Shown here piece after piece: positions 9,832-18,342 of a stretch of 64,000 nt of DNA (the stretch's first letter is position 1; every line of letters begins with the position of its first letter). Under the pieces are notes generated by a model. The model searched no databases. It was not told the DNA's origin and was given only the letters and a program-made list of their open reading frames with translations. The stretch spans positions 1 to 64,000 of the forward strand of contig CAYTWH010000011.1 in NCBI GenBank assembly GCA_964442075.1, read 5' to 3'. The position numbers and the translations under genes were made by a program. The DNA comes from CAYTAU01 sp964442075 (GTDB taxonomy: Bacteria > Bacteroidota > Bacteroidia > Bacteroidales > CAYTAU01).

Positions 9832-9870
9832 GCTTTTATATTTTTTATAAAAATACTAATTAAAAACTAA

Positions 9871-9955
9871 TTTGCAAAATAAAATTGTGTTGTATGACCC
9901 CTCTTTATCTCCCCCAAAGGGGAGAAAGTCCCCCTTTTAGGGGGATTAGGGGGTA
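9871..9955. repeat. Dispersed palindromic element, copy E2
   Basis: The core 9894-9955 starts ATGACCCCTC and contains CCCCCAAAGGGG and CCCCCTTTTAGGGGG hairpins. The final GGTCAT is degraded to GGGTAAT. It shares 23 identical flanking bases with E1 (9871-9893). Unlike the other copies it does not abut a sorting-domain stop codon. Instead it faces the 43-bp array. Confidence 0.7.
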
Positions 9956-9968
9956 ATTACTACTTTAT

Positions 9969-10001
9969 CCATCAAACTGCTTGAAGCGGTCAAATAGATG
10001 G
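9969..10001 (+). other. Hairpin just upstream of the 43-bp array
   Basis: CCATC (9969-9973) pairs with GATGG (9997-10001) around an inner GCTT/AAGC helix. It ends 31 bp before the first array copy. Together with the hairpin after the array (10944-10967) it brackets the repeats. Function unknown. Confidence 0.4.
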
Positions 10002-10032
10002 TTATGGCTTTGGATATCATTAAACTTACTTG

Positions 10033-10935
10033 CTAACATACCATAGATTCTAATAAATTTGCTATATGCTAGCTACTAACATACTATAGATTCTAATAAA
10101 TTTGCTATATGCTAGCTACTAACATACTATAGATTCTGATAAATATGCTATATGCAAGCTACTAACATACCATAGATTCTGATAAATCTGCTATATGCAA
10201 GCTACTAACATACCATAGATTCTAATAAATTTGCTATATGCTAGCTACTAACATACTATAGATTCTAATAAATTTGCTATATGCTAGCTACTAACATACT
10301 ATAGATTCTGATAAATATGCTATATGCAAGCTACTAACATACCATAGATTCTGATAAATCTGCTATATGCAAGCTACTAACAGACCATAGATTCTGATAA
10401 ATATGCTATATGCAGGCTACTAACACACCATAGATTCTGATAAATCTGCTATATGCGAGCTACTAACACACCATAAATTCTAATAAATCTGCTATATGCA
10501 AACTACTAACACACCATAGATTCTGATAAATCTGCTATATGCAGGCTACTAACATACCATAGATTCTAATAAATCTGCTATATGCAGGCTGCTAACATAC
10601 CATAGATTCTAATAAATCTGATATATGCAGGCTACCAACATACCATAGATTCTGATAAATTTGCTATATGCAGGCTACCAACACACCATAGATTCTAATA
10701 AATCTGCTATATGCTGGCTACTAACATACCATAGATTCTGATAAATCTGCTATATGCAGGCTACTTACATACCATAGATTCTAATAAATCTGCTATATGC
10801 AGGCTACTAACATACCATAGATTCTAATAAATCTGCTATATGCAGGCTACTAACATACCATAGATTCTAATAAATCTGCTATATGCAGGCTACTAACATA
10901 CCATAGATTCTGATAAATCTGCTATATGCAGGCTA
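10033..10935 (+). repeat. Tandem array, 21 copies of a 43-bp unit
   Basis: Exactly 21 head-to-tail units of 43 bp with no spacers. The conserved core is CATAGATTCTRATAAAT followed by [C/T/A]TGCTATATGC. Copies 1-4 (10033-10204) and 5-8 (10205-10376) are identical as a block, a 172-bp higher-order duplication, and copies 19 and 20 are identical to each other. The unit is not a multiple of 3 and carries stops in all frames, so it is noncoding. Each unit can form a stem AGATT/AATCT around a 6-nt loop, and an outer CATA/TATG pairing. The array lies 196 bp upstream of the plus-strand gene at 11132. Confidence 0.97.
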
Positions 10936-11131
10936 CTCGCCGAGGGCATTTTATTAGAAATGTGCCCTATGTTTGCTGCTTAACATATAGAGATTTAAGC
11001 CAGTTTACATAAAGAAACTGTTTACCTGTTAAGGTTTTTTAAGAAAATTATATGGTGCAAGTAACAACAAAGGGCTTAATTATTGCGTTTTATATATAGA
11101 TATCAGTATAACACAATTAAAATTTAAAAAT
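10936..11131 (+). other. Leader between array and the 345-residue protein gene
   Basis: 196 bp. The array breaks off at CTCGCCGAGG. A hairpin follows at once (GGGC ATTT .. AAAT GT GCCC, 10944-10967), then a second short one (CAGTTT/AAACTG near 11000-11020). No canonical Bacteroidota promoter was found. The stretch is AT-rich just before the ATG. Confidence 0.45.
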
Positions 11132-12169
11132 ATGGCAAGCATTTACAGATTATTACCCCGCTCCTATGTTGCTTTTGTAAGGACTCTTAACAAATTGCAC
11201 AGGCTAATTGAAAGCTCCAAACCTGTGGATATTCATTTATCACCATCGGTTTTGGCTAGTGAAAAAGAGAACTATCCATTGTTTAAGTTGGCTTATACCG
11301 AATATGCCAAAGCCTTGGCGCTGCAAACAAAGGCAAGTGCTGCTGCAAAAATTGCACAAACTAATTGCAAACAACTAAACTCGCTGTTTATTCAGGTGTT
11401 CAACTTTGGAGTAAGGGCAGGTATCTACAAAGCTACCAGCAGACGCTACTTTCAGCTTAGTATTGATAATCCTTCGCTACCCATAATGAGAAAAAAAGAG
11501 GATATTATTGTTTGGGCAAATAATCTTGTAAGTGGCGAAAAACTACGTGTTGAAGCAGGTGGTACAGCTATGATAAATCCTGCTATAGAGGATATTAGCA
11601 ATGCCTTGGATATTTTTGTAAAAGCTACCGATACACAAACAATGGCAAAAATGGAGTTTCTTGTAAGACAAAGGACATTATCGGGATTATTGCCTGTTTT
11701 AAAAGAACTTGTATGCGACGTTTGGGACGAGCTCAATTTTTATTATCGCAAACTTGCACCTGCTACCAAACGCAATGAAATGCGCGGATATGGTGTGTCA
11801 TACTCTATTGATAGCAAAACAAATACCGAAATCGATAATCAAATAATAGAAGTAGAATTAGCAGCAAGCGAAAATACTTGCGTAGAAGATTTTACTGCCG
11901 ATTTTAAAAAAGGTGATAGTTTTATAATTCACAACACAGGCAATACCTGTCTTGAATTTTACAGCACCTATCTGCCCTATGATAAAGTGCCGGGCTCAAC
12001 AATAAAAATACCTGCCCACACAAACAAAAACATTGCCGTTAGCGAACTTGGCTCTGTGCATAATTTGTATTTTAAGGTGTATAATGCAAATAAAGACTTA
12101 AGGGGCAAGTGCGAAATTGAGTTGAATCGAAGCGTGCTTGATAAGAGTTTTGTCCTTCAGGTAGCTTAA
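11132..12169 (+). CDS. Uncharacterised protein, helical N-terminal half plus beta C-terminal half
   Basis: 345 residues, function not recognised. There is no signal peptide, membrane segment or sorting domain, so it is probably cytoplasmic unless exported by another route. Residues ~1-110 look helical (Ala/Lys/Gln-rich, a run around AKALALQTKASAAAKIAQ). Residues ~110-225 are mixed, and ~235-345 look like a beta-sandwich (alternating hydrophobics, FIIHNTGNTCLEFY, a Gly-Pro rich turn). The order of helical segment then beta domain matches the shorter protein at 52980-53582. It is the only plus-strand gene in a 29-kb minus-strand block (7.3-36.4 kb), preceded by the 43-bp array and followed by dense palindromes. 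Base composition is richer in GC than the flanking genes, which fits transfer or a separate history. Confidence 0.75.
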   Translation: MASIYRLLPRSYVAFVRTLNKLHRLIESSKPVDIHLSPSVLASEKENYPLFKLAYTEYAKALALQTKASAAAKIAQTNCKQLNSLFIQVFNFGVRAGIYKATSRRYFQLSIDNPSLPIMRKKEDIIVWANNLVSGEKLRVEAGGTAMINPAIEDISNALDIFVKATDTQTMAKMEFLVRQRTLSGLLPVLKELVCDVWDELNFYYRKLAPATKRNEMRGYGVSYSIDSKTNTEIDNQIIEVELAASENTCVEDFTADFKKGDSFIIHNTGNTCLEFYSTYLPYDKVPGSTIKIPAHTNKNIAVSELGSVHNLYFKVYNANKDLRGKCEIELNRSVLDKSFVLQVA

Positions 12170-12202
12170 AATCGGTCTTACGGATATATGAATTTTTATT
12201 AT

Positions 12203-12251
12203 TGACCCCTCTTTATCTAGAACCGCTTAGCGGATATGGGTATTCCATATC
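12203..12251. repeat. Partial dispersed element E3 and palindromes
   Basis: TGACCCCTCTTTATCT (12203-12218) matches the left end of the E1/E2 family but stops there. It is followed by CCGC TTA GCGG (12222-12232) and a perfect GATATGG/CCATATC hairpin (12233-12251). It appears to be a truncated or rebuilt copy between convergent genes. Confidence 0.5.
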
Positions 12252-12254
12252 AAT

Positions 12255-12295
12255 AAACTTTTCAAAAGTTTGGAACTTTTGAAAAGTTCCAAACT
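12255..12295. terminator. Perfect palindromes between convergent genes
   Basis: 12267-12295 is a perfect 29-nt palindrome (14-bp arms, AGTTTGGAACTTTT, around one G). It overlaps a second one, AAACTTTT C AAAAGTTT (12255-12271). It lies between the stop codons of the plus-strand 345-residue gene and the minus-strand porP gene, so it may terminate transcription in both directions. The TTTTGAAA core recurs at 53638-53670 and 54393-54421. Confidence 0.6.
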
Positions 12296-12305
12296 AACTT
12301 ATTTA

Positions 12306-13265
12306 TCAAAAATTAATTAATTCGGGTCCTTTTCTATTCTCCTTTTTGTTTTTGCAATTAAATGTTGCTATAAAGCTTATCTCATGTCTGCCTATAGTTC
12401 TATGATTTTTCAATTTAGATACAGTTATATCATAACCGTATCTGATAGAAAACCAATTTTTATGGTATCCTATATGGAAATTATAAATATTGTAATGGAA
12501 TTTTGGATTAATACCCACACCTATAGCTGTCCTGAAATGTGAAATTGAGTAAGCCAATGCAGAATTGAAAACCTGAAAATCTCTTTGCTGTGCAAAATGC
12601 AATGTAGGCGACAATTTATGTTTCTCATTAATATTCCACAAATAAGAAAAATGCATTGTATATTTCCTAGATAAAACAGCGTTGCTAGCCTGTCTCCAAG
12701 GTTCTGGAGGTTCGGTTAAATGATGAACTGCAAATCCATATACAAACTTTTTATGTGATATAAGAATACCACTATTGATATCAAGTGTATGAAATGTGTT
12801 TTCATCTGGGATTACAAAAGGTGGAGGACCAAAGATAGGACCATATAAAGGATCAAACATATCTGGAAATATATAATCCCAATCTACATAATTCCTACGC
12901 CATCCTATTTCGATAGCAGGGCTAACAAGAAGTTTCTTATCAAAAAGTTTTATGTTTGGTGAGTATGTAACATAAGCACTATTCATAGTGAATGCTCCAT
13001 CAGCTTGGCTATCGAACGAATATCTTATAGCCAAACCTCCATGCAATTGTTTTACATATTGGTCGTAAGAACTAACACTTGTTATATAAGTACTGCCAAG
13101 AGCAGGATAACGATTTACAAATGATGAAGCTATTCTTGAACATCCTTCATATCCGGCAAAAGCAGGGTTTAGGTAGATAGGAGAACTATAGCTTTGCACA
13201 AATACAGGGTCTTGTGCAAAACAAAAGAGAGGTAAGAATATAATAATGTAGAATAGTTGTTTCAT
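12306..13265 (-). CDS. PorP/SprF family T9SS outer-membrane protein
   Basis: 319 residues with a signal peptide ending FCFAQ (~18). The family hallmark YLNPAFAGYEGCSR follows closely, then alternating beta-strands to the C-terminus (for example IRYGYDITVSKL) typical of a small outer-membrane barrel. In Bacteroidota, PorP/SprF proteins work with the type IX machinery, and SprF-type paralogues are usually encoded near the type B cargo they help export. The type B protein at 18402-22718 is the likely partner. This is the last gene of a same-strand run starting at 18039. It is a paralogue rather than necessarily the core PorP, as porK/L/M/N are not in the window. Confidence 0.85.
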   Translation of the reverse strand: MKQLFYIIIFLPLFCFAQDPVFVQSYSSPIYLNPAFAGYEGCSRIASSFVNRYPALGSTYITSVSSYDQYVKQLHGGLAIRYSFDSQADGAFTMNSAYVTYSPNIKLFDKKLLVSPAIEIGWRRNYVDWDYIFPDMFDPLYGPIFGPPPFVIPDENTFHTLDINSGILISHKKFVYGFAVHHLTEPPEPWRQASNAVLSRKYTMHFSYLWNINEKHKLSPTLHFAQQRDFQVFNSALAYSISHFRTAIGVGINPKFHYNIYNFHIGYHKNWFSIRYGYDITVSKLKNHRTIGRHEISFIATFNCKNKKENRKGPELINF

Positions 13266-13266
13266 G

Positions 13267-13317
13267 TTACTGTTTAATTACCTTCTTTGTTATTGTCTGA
13301 TTATCTGTAGTTACTTT
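13267..13317 (-). pseudogene. Orphan tail of a T9SS type A sorting domain
   Basis: Read on the minus strand, this intergenic stretch encodes KVTTDNQTITKKVIKQ followed by a stop, the exact type of ending found on the intact cargo genes (compare TDKQTITRKVIKQ). There is no start or upstream frame: the DUF4190 stop is at 13324. It is a remnant left by deletion or replacement of a cargo gene. Confidence 0.75.
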
Positions 13318-13323
13318 ATGATT

Positions 13324-13575
13324 TTATAACAAATCTAAATTGAAATAGAATAATGCAAGATATCCTATTAAAAAAAGTACATCTGCAATTCCAATTACAA
13401 TGCCAGCAATAGCAAGTCCTTTTCCTTTATAAACATCTGACTGTTTGTTTATTTTACTTAGTCCTATAGCACTAAATATTATGCCTAATATAAGTGTTAC
13501 TGGTATAAAAACTCCTGCAGTACTGCATACAAAACCTGCAATAGCCATTCCGTTTGTCTTTTTTGTTTCTTGCAT
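13324..13575 (-). CDS. Small DUF4190-type membrane protein
   Basis: 83 residues with two hydrophobic segments (~10-35 and ~52-80). The family pattern NGMAIAGFVCSTAGVF ... LGIIFSAIGLSKI ... GKGLAIAGIVIG is repeated in the two halves. The function of DUF4190 proteins is unknown. They are small inner-membrane proteins. It lies between the propeller-like cargo gene and porP on one strand (53 and 58 bp gaps, the latter holding a sorting-domain remnant), so it is probably co-transcribed without an obvious functional tie. Confidence 0.75.
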   Translation of the reverse strand: MQETKKTNGMAIAGFVCSTAGVFIPVTLILGIIFSAIGLSKINKQSDVYKGKGLAIAGIVIGIADVLFLIGYLALFYFNLDLL

Positions 13576-13628
13576 AATATTAATTTTTTAATGGTTAATT
13601 GAAATTAGTGATTTAGAATTCGTAATCT

Positions 13629-15095
13629 TTAATTTTTAACTACCTTCTCTACCGCCACGCCTTTGCTTGTAGTTACTTTTACTATATATATTCCATTTGG
13701 CTGTGTACTTAAATCTATTACATACTTCTGAATTCTGACTTCCTGCTTCAACACTTCTTTGCCATAAATATCATATACTGCAACATTCATCATTCTTAAT
13801 TGACTTTGTCGAACTTGCGTTTCTTCATTATTAATTGTTATTGGGCCTGTTGTGGGGTTGGGGAAAATATCAATTAGTTCATTTATACCTTTTTCTTCAA
13901 TTTCGGTATAACAATATTCTGATGTGTTTGAGTAATCGTAAGAATCAATAAAATTAGGAAAGCCATAACTTACCCAATTATTTCCAAAATCAATTACAGC
14001 ATCAATATAATTACAGCTCGTACCCGGATTATTAGGGTTATCAATAACTGAGAGAATAGAATTGTTTAAAAATGGTGACCTTGCAGCATAAATTTTTCCG
14101 TTGGTTGCTAATTGCAAGCCAAAATAATTATAATTATATGAGCCAGTAATAAGAGTTCTTGAAACTCTTACCGAATCGGGATTTCCACCTCCGGCATTTA
14201 AATCGAACTGATAAATACCATTTCCGTTTAAAGTGCATGCAATATATAGTTTAGAATTATCGGGAGAAAAAGAAATCCCATAAAAATTATAATTAATATT
14301 CCATTGAATATCTATGCAATTACTAACGACACCTGTGCTATTATCAAAATCAAAGTATTCGGCAATATTATTAGAAGAATTGCCATTAACAATTGCGAGT
14401 TTTTGCCCGTTTGGCGATGCCTTAAGTTGGCCAATTGCCCCGGATTCTGTTTGATTTCCTGTTGGATGAGCAGAACCAACATGAGAAATTACAGTATCAA
14501 CAATACCCAAAGAAGATAAATGATAAGTATAAAATGCATCTGAATAATATTTGTGAGTTATAATCCAATAATCTTCTCCATTAGTATGACGTACAGCTGT
14601 TAATTTTTCTGCAACCATATCAAGAAGTAAGATATTCTTTTGATCTTTCACTATATCTCCATTCCCGTTGTCAAGGCACATATCAACAAGAGAATATCGT
14701 AGTCCATACTGCAAGTGATCTACAAAAAAATCGTCTGTAGTAAAAACATAAAAATATCTGCTGCTTCCAGGTTGAGGTACAATTAAAGAAGACTGAGTTG
14801 AGGAAATATTACTATACAAACCATCACCATCAGGCATTATCTGATGATTTCTATTCCAAATTCTATTGCCATCTGTATAAAACAATAGTGTGCCTGAGCT
14901 ATCACAAATTACTGCTGTTCCTTCTGCATGACAACCCGAGCAACCAATATAAGCAGTTTGTCCATCTGTTAATATTGTAGGTGGTGAGGTGTTGAAATCT
15001 AATCCGGCATGGTCACCAAAATACCATATATTTCCTTGCTTTTGAGCAAAACAAAGTATTGGTAACAATACAATAATAAAAATTAGGTTTTTCAT
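13629..15095 (-). CDS. Secreted propeller-like protein, T9SS type A sorting domain
   Basis: 488 residues. Signal peptide ending CFAQ (~18). The mature N-terminus reads GNIWYFGDHAGLDFN, shared with the proteins at 15100-16533 and 25520-28183. Residues ~40-390 have propeller-like strands with LKASPNGQKLAI and ISFSPDNSKLYIA motifs typical of YVTN/WD40-type blades. The C-terminal ~75 residues are a type A sorting domain (IFPNPTTG ... GIYIVKV). This domain carries an in-frame insertion (TQVRQSQLRMM, about 13787-13822) also present in two other genes. Role unknown, surface or secreted. It starts 4 bp after its paralogue. Confidence 0.83.
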   Translation of the reverse strand: MKNLIFIIVLLPILCFAQKQGNIWYFGDHAGLDFNTSPPTILTDGQTAYIGCSGCHAEGTAVICDSSGTLLFYTDGNRIWNRNHQIMPDGDGLYSNISSTQSSLIVPQPGSSRYFYVFTTDDFFVDHLQYGLRYSLVDMCLDNGNGDIVKDQKNILLLDMVAEKLTAVRHTNGEDYWIITHKYYSDAFYTYHLSSLGIVDTVISHVGSAHPTGNQTESGAIGQLKASPNGQKLAIVNGNSSNNIAEYFDFDNSTGVVSNCIDIQWNINYNFYGISFSPDNSKLYIACTLNGNGIYQFDLNAGGGNPDSVRVSRTLITGSYNYNYFGLQLATNGKIYAARSPFLNNSILSVIDNPNNPGTSCNYIDAVIDFGNNWVSYGFPNFIDSYDYSNTSEYCYTEIEEKGINELIDIFPNPTTGPITINNEETQVRQSQLRMMNVAVYDIYGKEVLKQEVRIQKYVIDLSTQPNGIYIVKVTTSKGVAVEKVVKN

Positions 15096-15099
15096 GGTT

Positions 15100-16533
15100 T
15101 TATTGTTTTATCACCTTCCTAGTTATTGTCTGTTTATCAGTAATTACTTTTACAATATATATTCCTTTTGGCTGATTACTTAAATCTATTACATACTTCT
15201 GAATTCCGACTTCCTGCTTTAATACTTCTTTGCCATAAATATCATATACTGCAACATTCTTAATTATTAATTCTTCATTATTAATTCTTAAAAGTCCTGT
15301 TGTGGGGTTGGGGAAGATATTAGGCATGTTAACTTTCTCTCGATGAACATGTGTTGGAGAACAAGAAAGAATAGTATTGTGATAATTATAACTATCAATA
15401 TAATTAGGTAAACTATAAACACAGCTTGCTCCATTCAGATATATTGCATCATTTATATAATTGCATGCTGATTGGGCAGAATCAGGATATTCTATTAAAC
15501 CAAGATAGTTATCATTGCCAGTAACTGTATATATTTTCCCATCTGGTCCTAATTGTAACCCTCGTGCTCGATTTGTTAATGGAATAATAAACTTGGATGC
15601 AATAATTGAATCAGGATGACCACTACCTGCAGAGAGATTATACTGAATTAATTGAAAATTAATTAATGATTTTGTAATATATAATTTTGAATTATCTGGA
15701 GAAAAACTAACACCATATAAACCATTATTATCAGGAATGGTAATTGGGTTGGAAAGAACTCCTGTCGTATCACAAAAATCAAAAATTTCTAATCTAATGC
15801 TATCCTGCTGCCCAATAACCATAGCAATTTTTTCTCCATTTGGTGATGCTTTCATCTGACCAAGTGCGCTTAAATACCCAGTACCACCACCTGTATGAAT
15901 TGTTCCAACATTAGATATTACAGTATCTGCAATTCCATTTGATGTTAATAAAAAGGAGTAGTATGAATTTGTAAAATGTTTTACTGTAACAATCCAATAA
16001 TCAGTATTATTATTATGTTTAACAGCTGTTAATTTTTCCGATGCAGTATCCAACAATAAAATATTCTTTTCCCCTTGTATAACCGTACAATAATTATCAT
16101 TGCACATATCTACAACAGAATAACGAAGTCCGTTATTAAACTCATTTTGAAAACCATCAGTAGTGAATACATAAAATATATCATTAGAGTTTGGTTTGGG
16201 AAGAATAAGAGCAGCTTGTGTTGATGACCGATGCCCCATTAAACTGTCTCCATTATTAATTATTTGATGGTTTTTATCCCAAATTGTATTACCATCAGTA
16301 TATAATAATAATGTTCCAGTACTATCACATATTGTTGAACAACCTTCTTGATTATAATTACCTGGTGGCATAGGTGGGCTAGATATCATACCATCAGTTA
16401 TTGGTAATGGAGGATAATAATTAAAATCTAAACCCGCATGTTCTCCAAAATACCAAATGTTTCCTTGTTTTTGGCTAAAAATATTTAGAGAGAAAATGAT
16501 AATGATGAAGACTAAAAAGTATAGTTTTTTCAT
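15100..16533 (-). CDS. Secreted propeller-like protein, T9SS type A sorting domain
   Basis: 477 residues, paralogue of the gene 4 bp downstream: the same start of the mature protein (GNIWYFGEHAGLDFN), the same Cys-containing early motif (GCSTICDSTGTLLLYTDGN) and the same FSPDNSKLYI blades. The sorting domain (NIFPNPTTGLLRINNEE ... KVIKQ) lacks the 11-residue insertion of its neighbour. Signal peptide MKKLYFLVFIIIIFSLNIFS. A small hairpin (ACTCTT/AAGAGT, 16553-16567) lies just upstream. Ligand and function unknown. Confidence 0.83.
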   Translation of the reverse strand: MKKLYFLVFIIIIFSLNIFSQKQGNIWYFGEHAGLDFNYYPPLPITDGMISSPPMPPGNYNQEGCSTICDSTGTLLLYTDGNTIWDKNHQIINNGDSLMGHRSSTQAALILPKPNSNDIFYVFTTDGFQNEFNNGLRYSVVDMCNDNYCTVIQGEKNILLLDTASEKLTAVKHNNNTDYWIVTVKHFTNSYYSFLLTSNGIADTVISNVGTIHTGGGTGYLSALGQMKASPNGEKIAMVIGQQDSIRLEIFDFCDTTGVLSNPITIPDNNGLYGVSFSPDNSKLYITKSLINFQLIQYNLSAGSGHPDSIIASKFIIPLTNRARGLQLGPDGKIYTVTGNDNYLGLIEYPDSAQSACNYINDAIYLNGASCVYSLPNYIDSYNYHNTILSCSPTHVHREKVNMPNIFPNPTTGLLRINNEELIIKNVAVYDIYGKEVLKQEVGIQKYVIDLSNQPKGIYIVKVITDKQTITRKVIKQ

Positions 16534-16578
16534 AATATTATTTTTATAATAGACTCTTAAAAAGAGTAAAAGGTTGCA

Positions 16579-18039
16579 TTACTGTTTTATTACCTTCCTA
16601 GTTATTGTCTGTTTATCAGTTATTACCTTTACTACATATATTCCATTTGGCTGTGTACTTAAATCTACTTCATACTTTTGACTTCCAACTTCCTGCTTTA
16701 ATACTTCTTTGCCATAAATATCATATACTGCAACATTCTTAATTATTAATTCTTCATTATTAATTGTTATAGGGCCTGTTGTGGGGTTGGGGTATACTGA
16801 TAGTTTCTTTTCTTCAATAGATGTATTTGCAATATTGGTTATACAATTACAATCAGTTGTATAATATATATTTGGACTACTTGTGGTTTCTACTATAACA
16901 CCAGCAGGAGGGAAAGGTAATACCCATACACAAACTTCATACAAACTAGGCATATTGCAGATTTCTATATCTTCTAATAAAGTATTTTGCGATATATCCA
17001 AACAATTTAAATAGTTTGTGCCACAGCTCATTGTTCCAATAGAAAGATATGTTAATTCAATATTATTAGAAACATCTAAACTTGTTAGTTGGTTACTTAA
17101 ACATGCTAAATGTGTTAAATTAATATTATTTGAAACATCTAAAATTGTTAATTGATTTGCTCTGCAAGACAAACTAGTTAATGCAATATTATTAGTAATA
17201 TCCAAACTTGTTAATTGGTTATTTTCGCAATATAAAGTTATTAAAGCAGTATTATTAGAAACATCCAAACCGCTTAATGGGTTATTAGAGCAGAACAAAT
17301 ATAATAAAGCAGTATTATTAGAAACATCTAAACTGCTTAATTGGTTATCAATGCAATTCAATAATGTTAAATCAGTATTATTAGAAACATCTAAACTGCT
17401 CAATTGATTATAATTGCAATTTAATATTGTTAGCAAAGTATTATTAGAAACATCTAAACTGGTTAATAGGTTTTCATTGCATTGCAAATTTGACAATGCA
17501 GTACTATTAGAAACATCCAGACTGGTTAATTGGTTATTATAACACAACAATGTTGTTAATACAGTACAATTGGAAACATCCAAACTTGTTAATTGGTTTT
17601 CAAAACACCACAAAGTTGTTAAAACAGAACTATTAGAAACATCAAGATTGGTTAATTGGTTATTATTGCACAACAAGATTGTTAATGCAGGACTATTAGA
17701 AGCATCTAAACTTGTTAATTGGTTTTGATAGCAACTTAAATATGTTAAATCAGTATTATTAGAAACATCCAGACTGCTTAATTGGTTATTATAGCAACTC
17801 AAAGAATACAAATTAATAAATGCTTCTATACCTGTCATATCTGAAATATTTAAACTACTAACATTCAGGCTTGTTGTTACTAATTCAGCTTCAGCATAAC
17901 TTATTTCTCCATCGTTGCTTGTATCAACTCCAAATGCAATTAATGCTGCTTTAAAATTTGTATCTGGTATGTTTACTATTTGTGCATTGGCAAATAATGC
18001 TAATAATAGTGTTGCTGATAATAGAATGATGGTTTTCAT
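16579..18039 (-). CDS. Secreted leucine-rich-repeat protein, T9SS type A sorting domain
   Basis: 486 residues, the longest of three LRR paralogues. Signal peptide to ~19, block IVNIPDTNFKAAL, an Asp-rich loop (DTSNDGEISYAEAE), then twelve full 21-residue LRR units (LTSLDVSNNTALTxLxCxxNQ) and a more diverged end. A spacer with CVWVLPFPPAG precedes a type A sorting domain (VYPNPTTGPITINNEE ... KVIKQ). First gene of a same-strand run (LRR, two propeller-like, DUF4190, porP) and the one with the clearest upstream promoter. The units are very similar in DNA, so copy number probably varies between strains. Confidence 0.86.
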   Translation of the reverse strand: MKTIILLSATLLLALFANAQIVNIPDTNFKAALIAFGVDTSNDGEISYAEAELVTTSLNVSSLNISDMTGIEAFINLYSLSCYNNQLSSLDVSNNTDLTYLSCYQNQLTSLDASNSPALTILLCNNNQLTNLDVSNSSVLTTLWCFENQLTSLDVSNCTVLTTLLCYNNQLTSLDVSNSTALSNLQCNENLLTSLDVSNNTLLTILNCNYNQLSSLDVSNNTDLTLLNCIDNQLSSLDVSNNTALLYLFCSNNPLSGLDVSNNTALITLYCENNQLTSLDITNNIALTSLSCRANQLTILDVSNNINLTHLACLSNQLTSLDVSNNIELTYLSIGTMSCGTNYLNCLDISQNTLLEDIEICNMPSLYEVCVWVLPFPPAGVIVETTSSPNIYYTTDCNCITNIANTSIEEKKLSVYPNPTTGPITINNEELIIKNVAVYDIYGKEVLKQEVGSQKYEVDLSTQPNGIYVVKVITDKQTITRKVIKQ

Positions 18040-18055
18040 GGTTTTATATTTTACA

Positions 18056-18087
18056 CAAATATAAAGTATTTTGGTTTGTTTTGCAAA
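18056..18087 (-). promoter_or_regulatory. Bacteroidota-type promoter of the LRR/porP run
   Basis: On the minus strand TTTG (18087-18084), a 20-nt spacer, then TATATTTG (18063-18056), a full match to TTTG-N19/20-TAnnTTTG. The predicted start leaves only ~10-12 nt before the ATG at 18039, which is short, so the alternative is an upstream start. Confidence 0.55.
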
Positions 18088-18097
18088 TTGTTATGGT

Positions 18098-18185
18098 ATG
18101 ACCCCTCTTTAATTCTCCTCCCGAGAAATCGGGACAGGCTCTAATAGGGTAGAAAGTCCCCCTCTCAGGGGGATTAGGGGGTCAT
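18098..18185. repeat. Dispersed palindromic element, copy E4
   Basis: Starts ATGACCCCTC and ends GGGGGTCAT. It is longer than other copies (88 bp) because a CCCGA/TCGGG hairpin is inserted in the left half. Its right end lies 6 bp from the stop of an orphan sorting-domain fragment (18192), the same spacing as E1 to its gene. Confidence 0.75.
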
Positions 18186-18191
18186 AGTAAA

Positions 18192-18302
18192 CTACTGTTT
18201 TATTATTTTTTTAGTTATTGTCTGTTTATTGGTAATTATCTCAACAAAGTATATCCCCGACTTTAGATCAGTTCCATTAATTACAATAGTTTTTTCATTG
18301 TT
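18192..18302 (-). pseudogene. Orphan T9SS type A sorting-domain fragment
   Basis: Minus-strand reading gives about 36 codons: NNEKTIVINGTDLKSG, then IYFVEIITNKQTITKKIIKQ and stop. This matches the last half of the sorting domains of the LRR proteins (NNEIIINGANLHSGIYFVEI). The frame is closed by a stop directly upstream (18303-18305), and no signal peptide or passenger domain remains. It is a decayed remnant or recombination scar between E4 and the type B cargo gene. Confidence 0.85.
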
Positions 18303-18342
18303 TTAGAGTTTAAATATTTATAAGCATTCAAATATAAATAAT

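Noticed and set aside
10033..10935. CRISPR array
   Set aside because: The units are contiguous 43-bp repeats with no unique spacers and no cas genes nearby.
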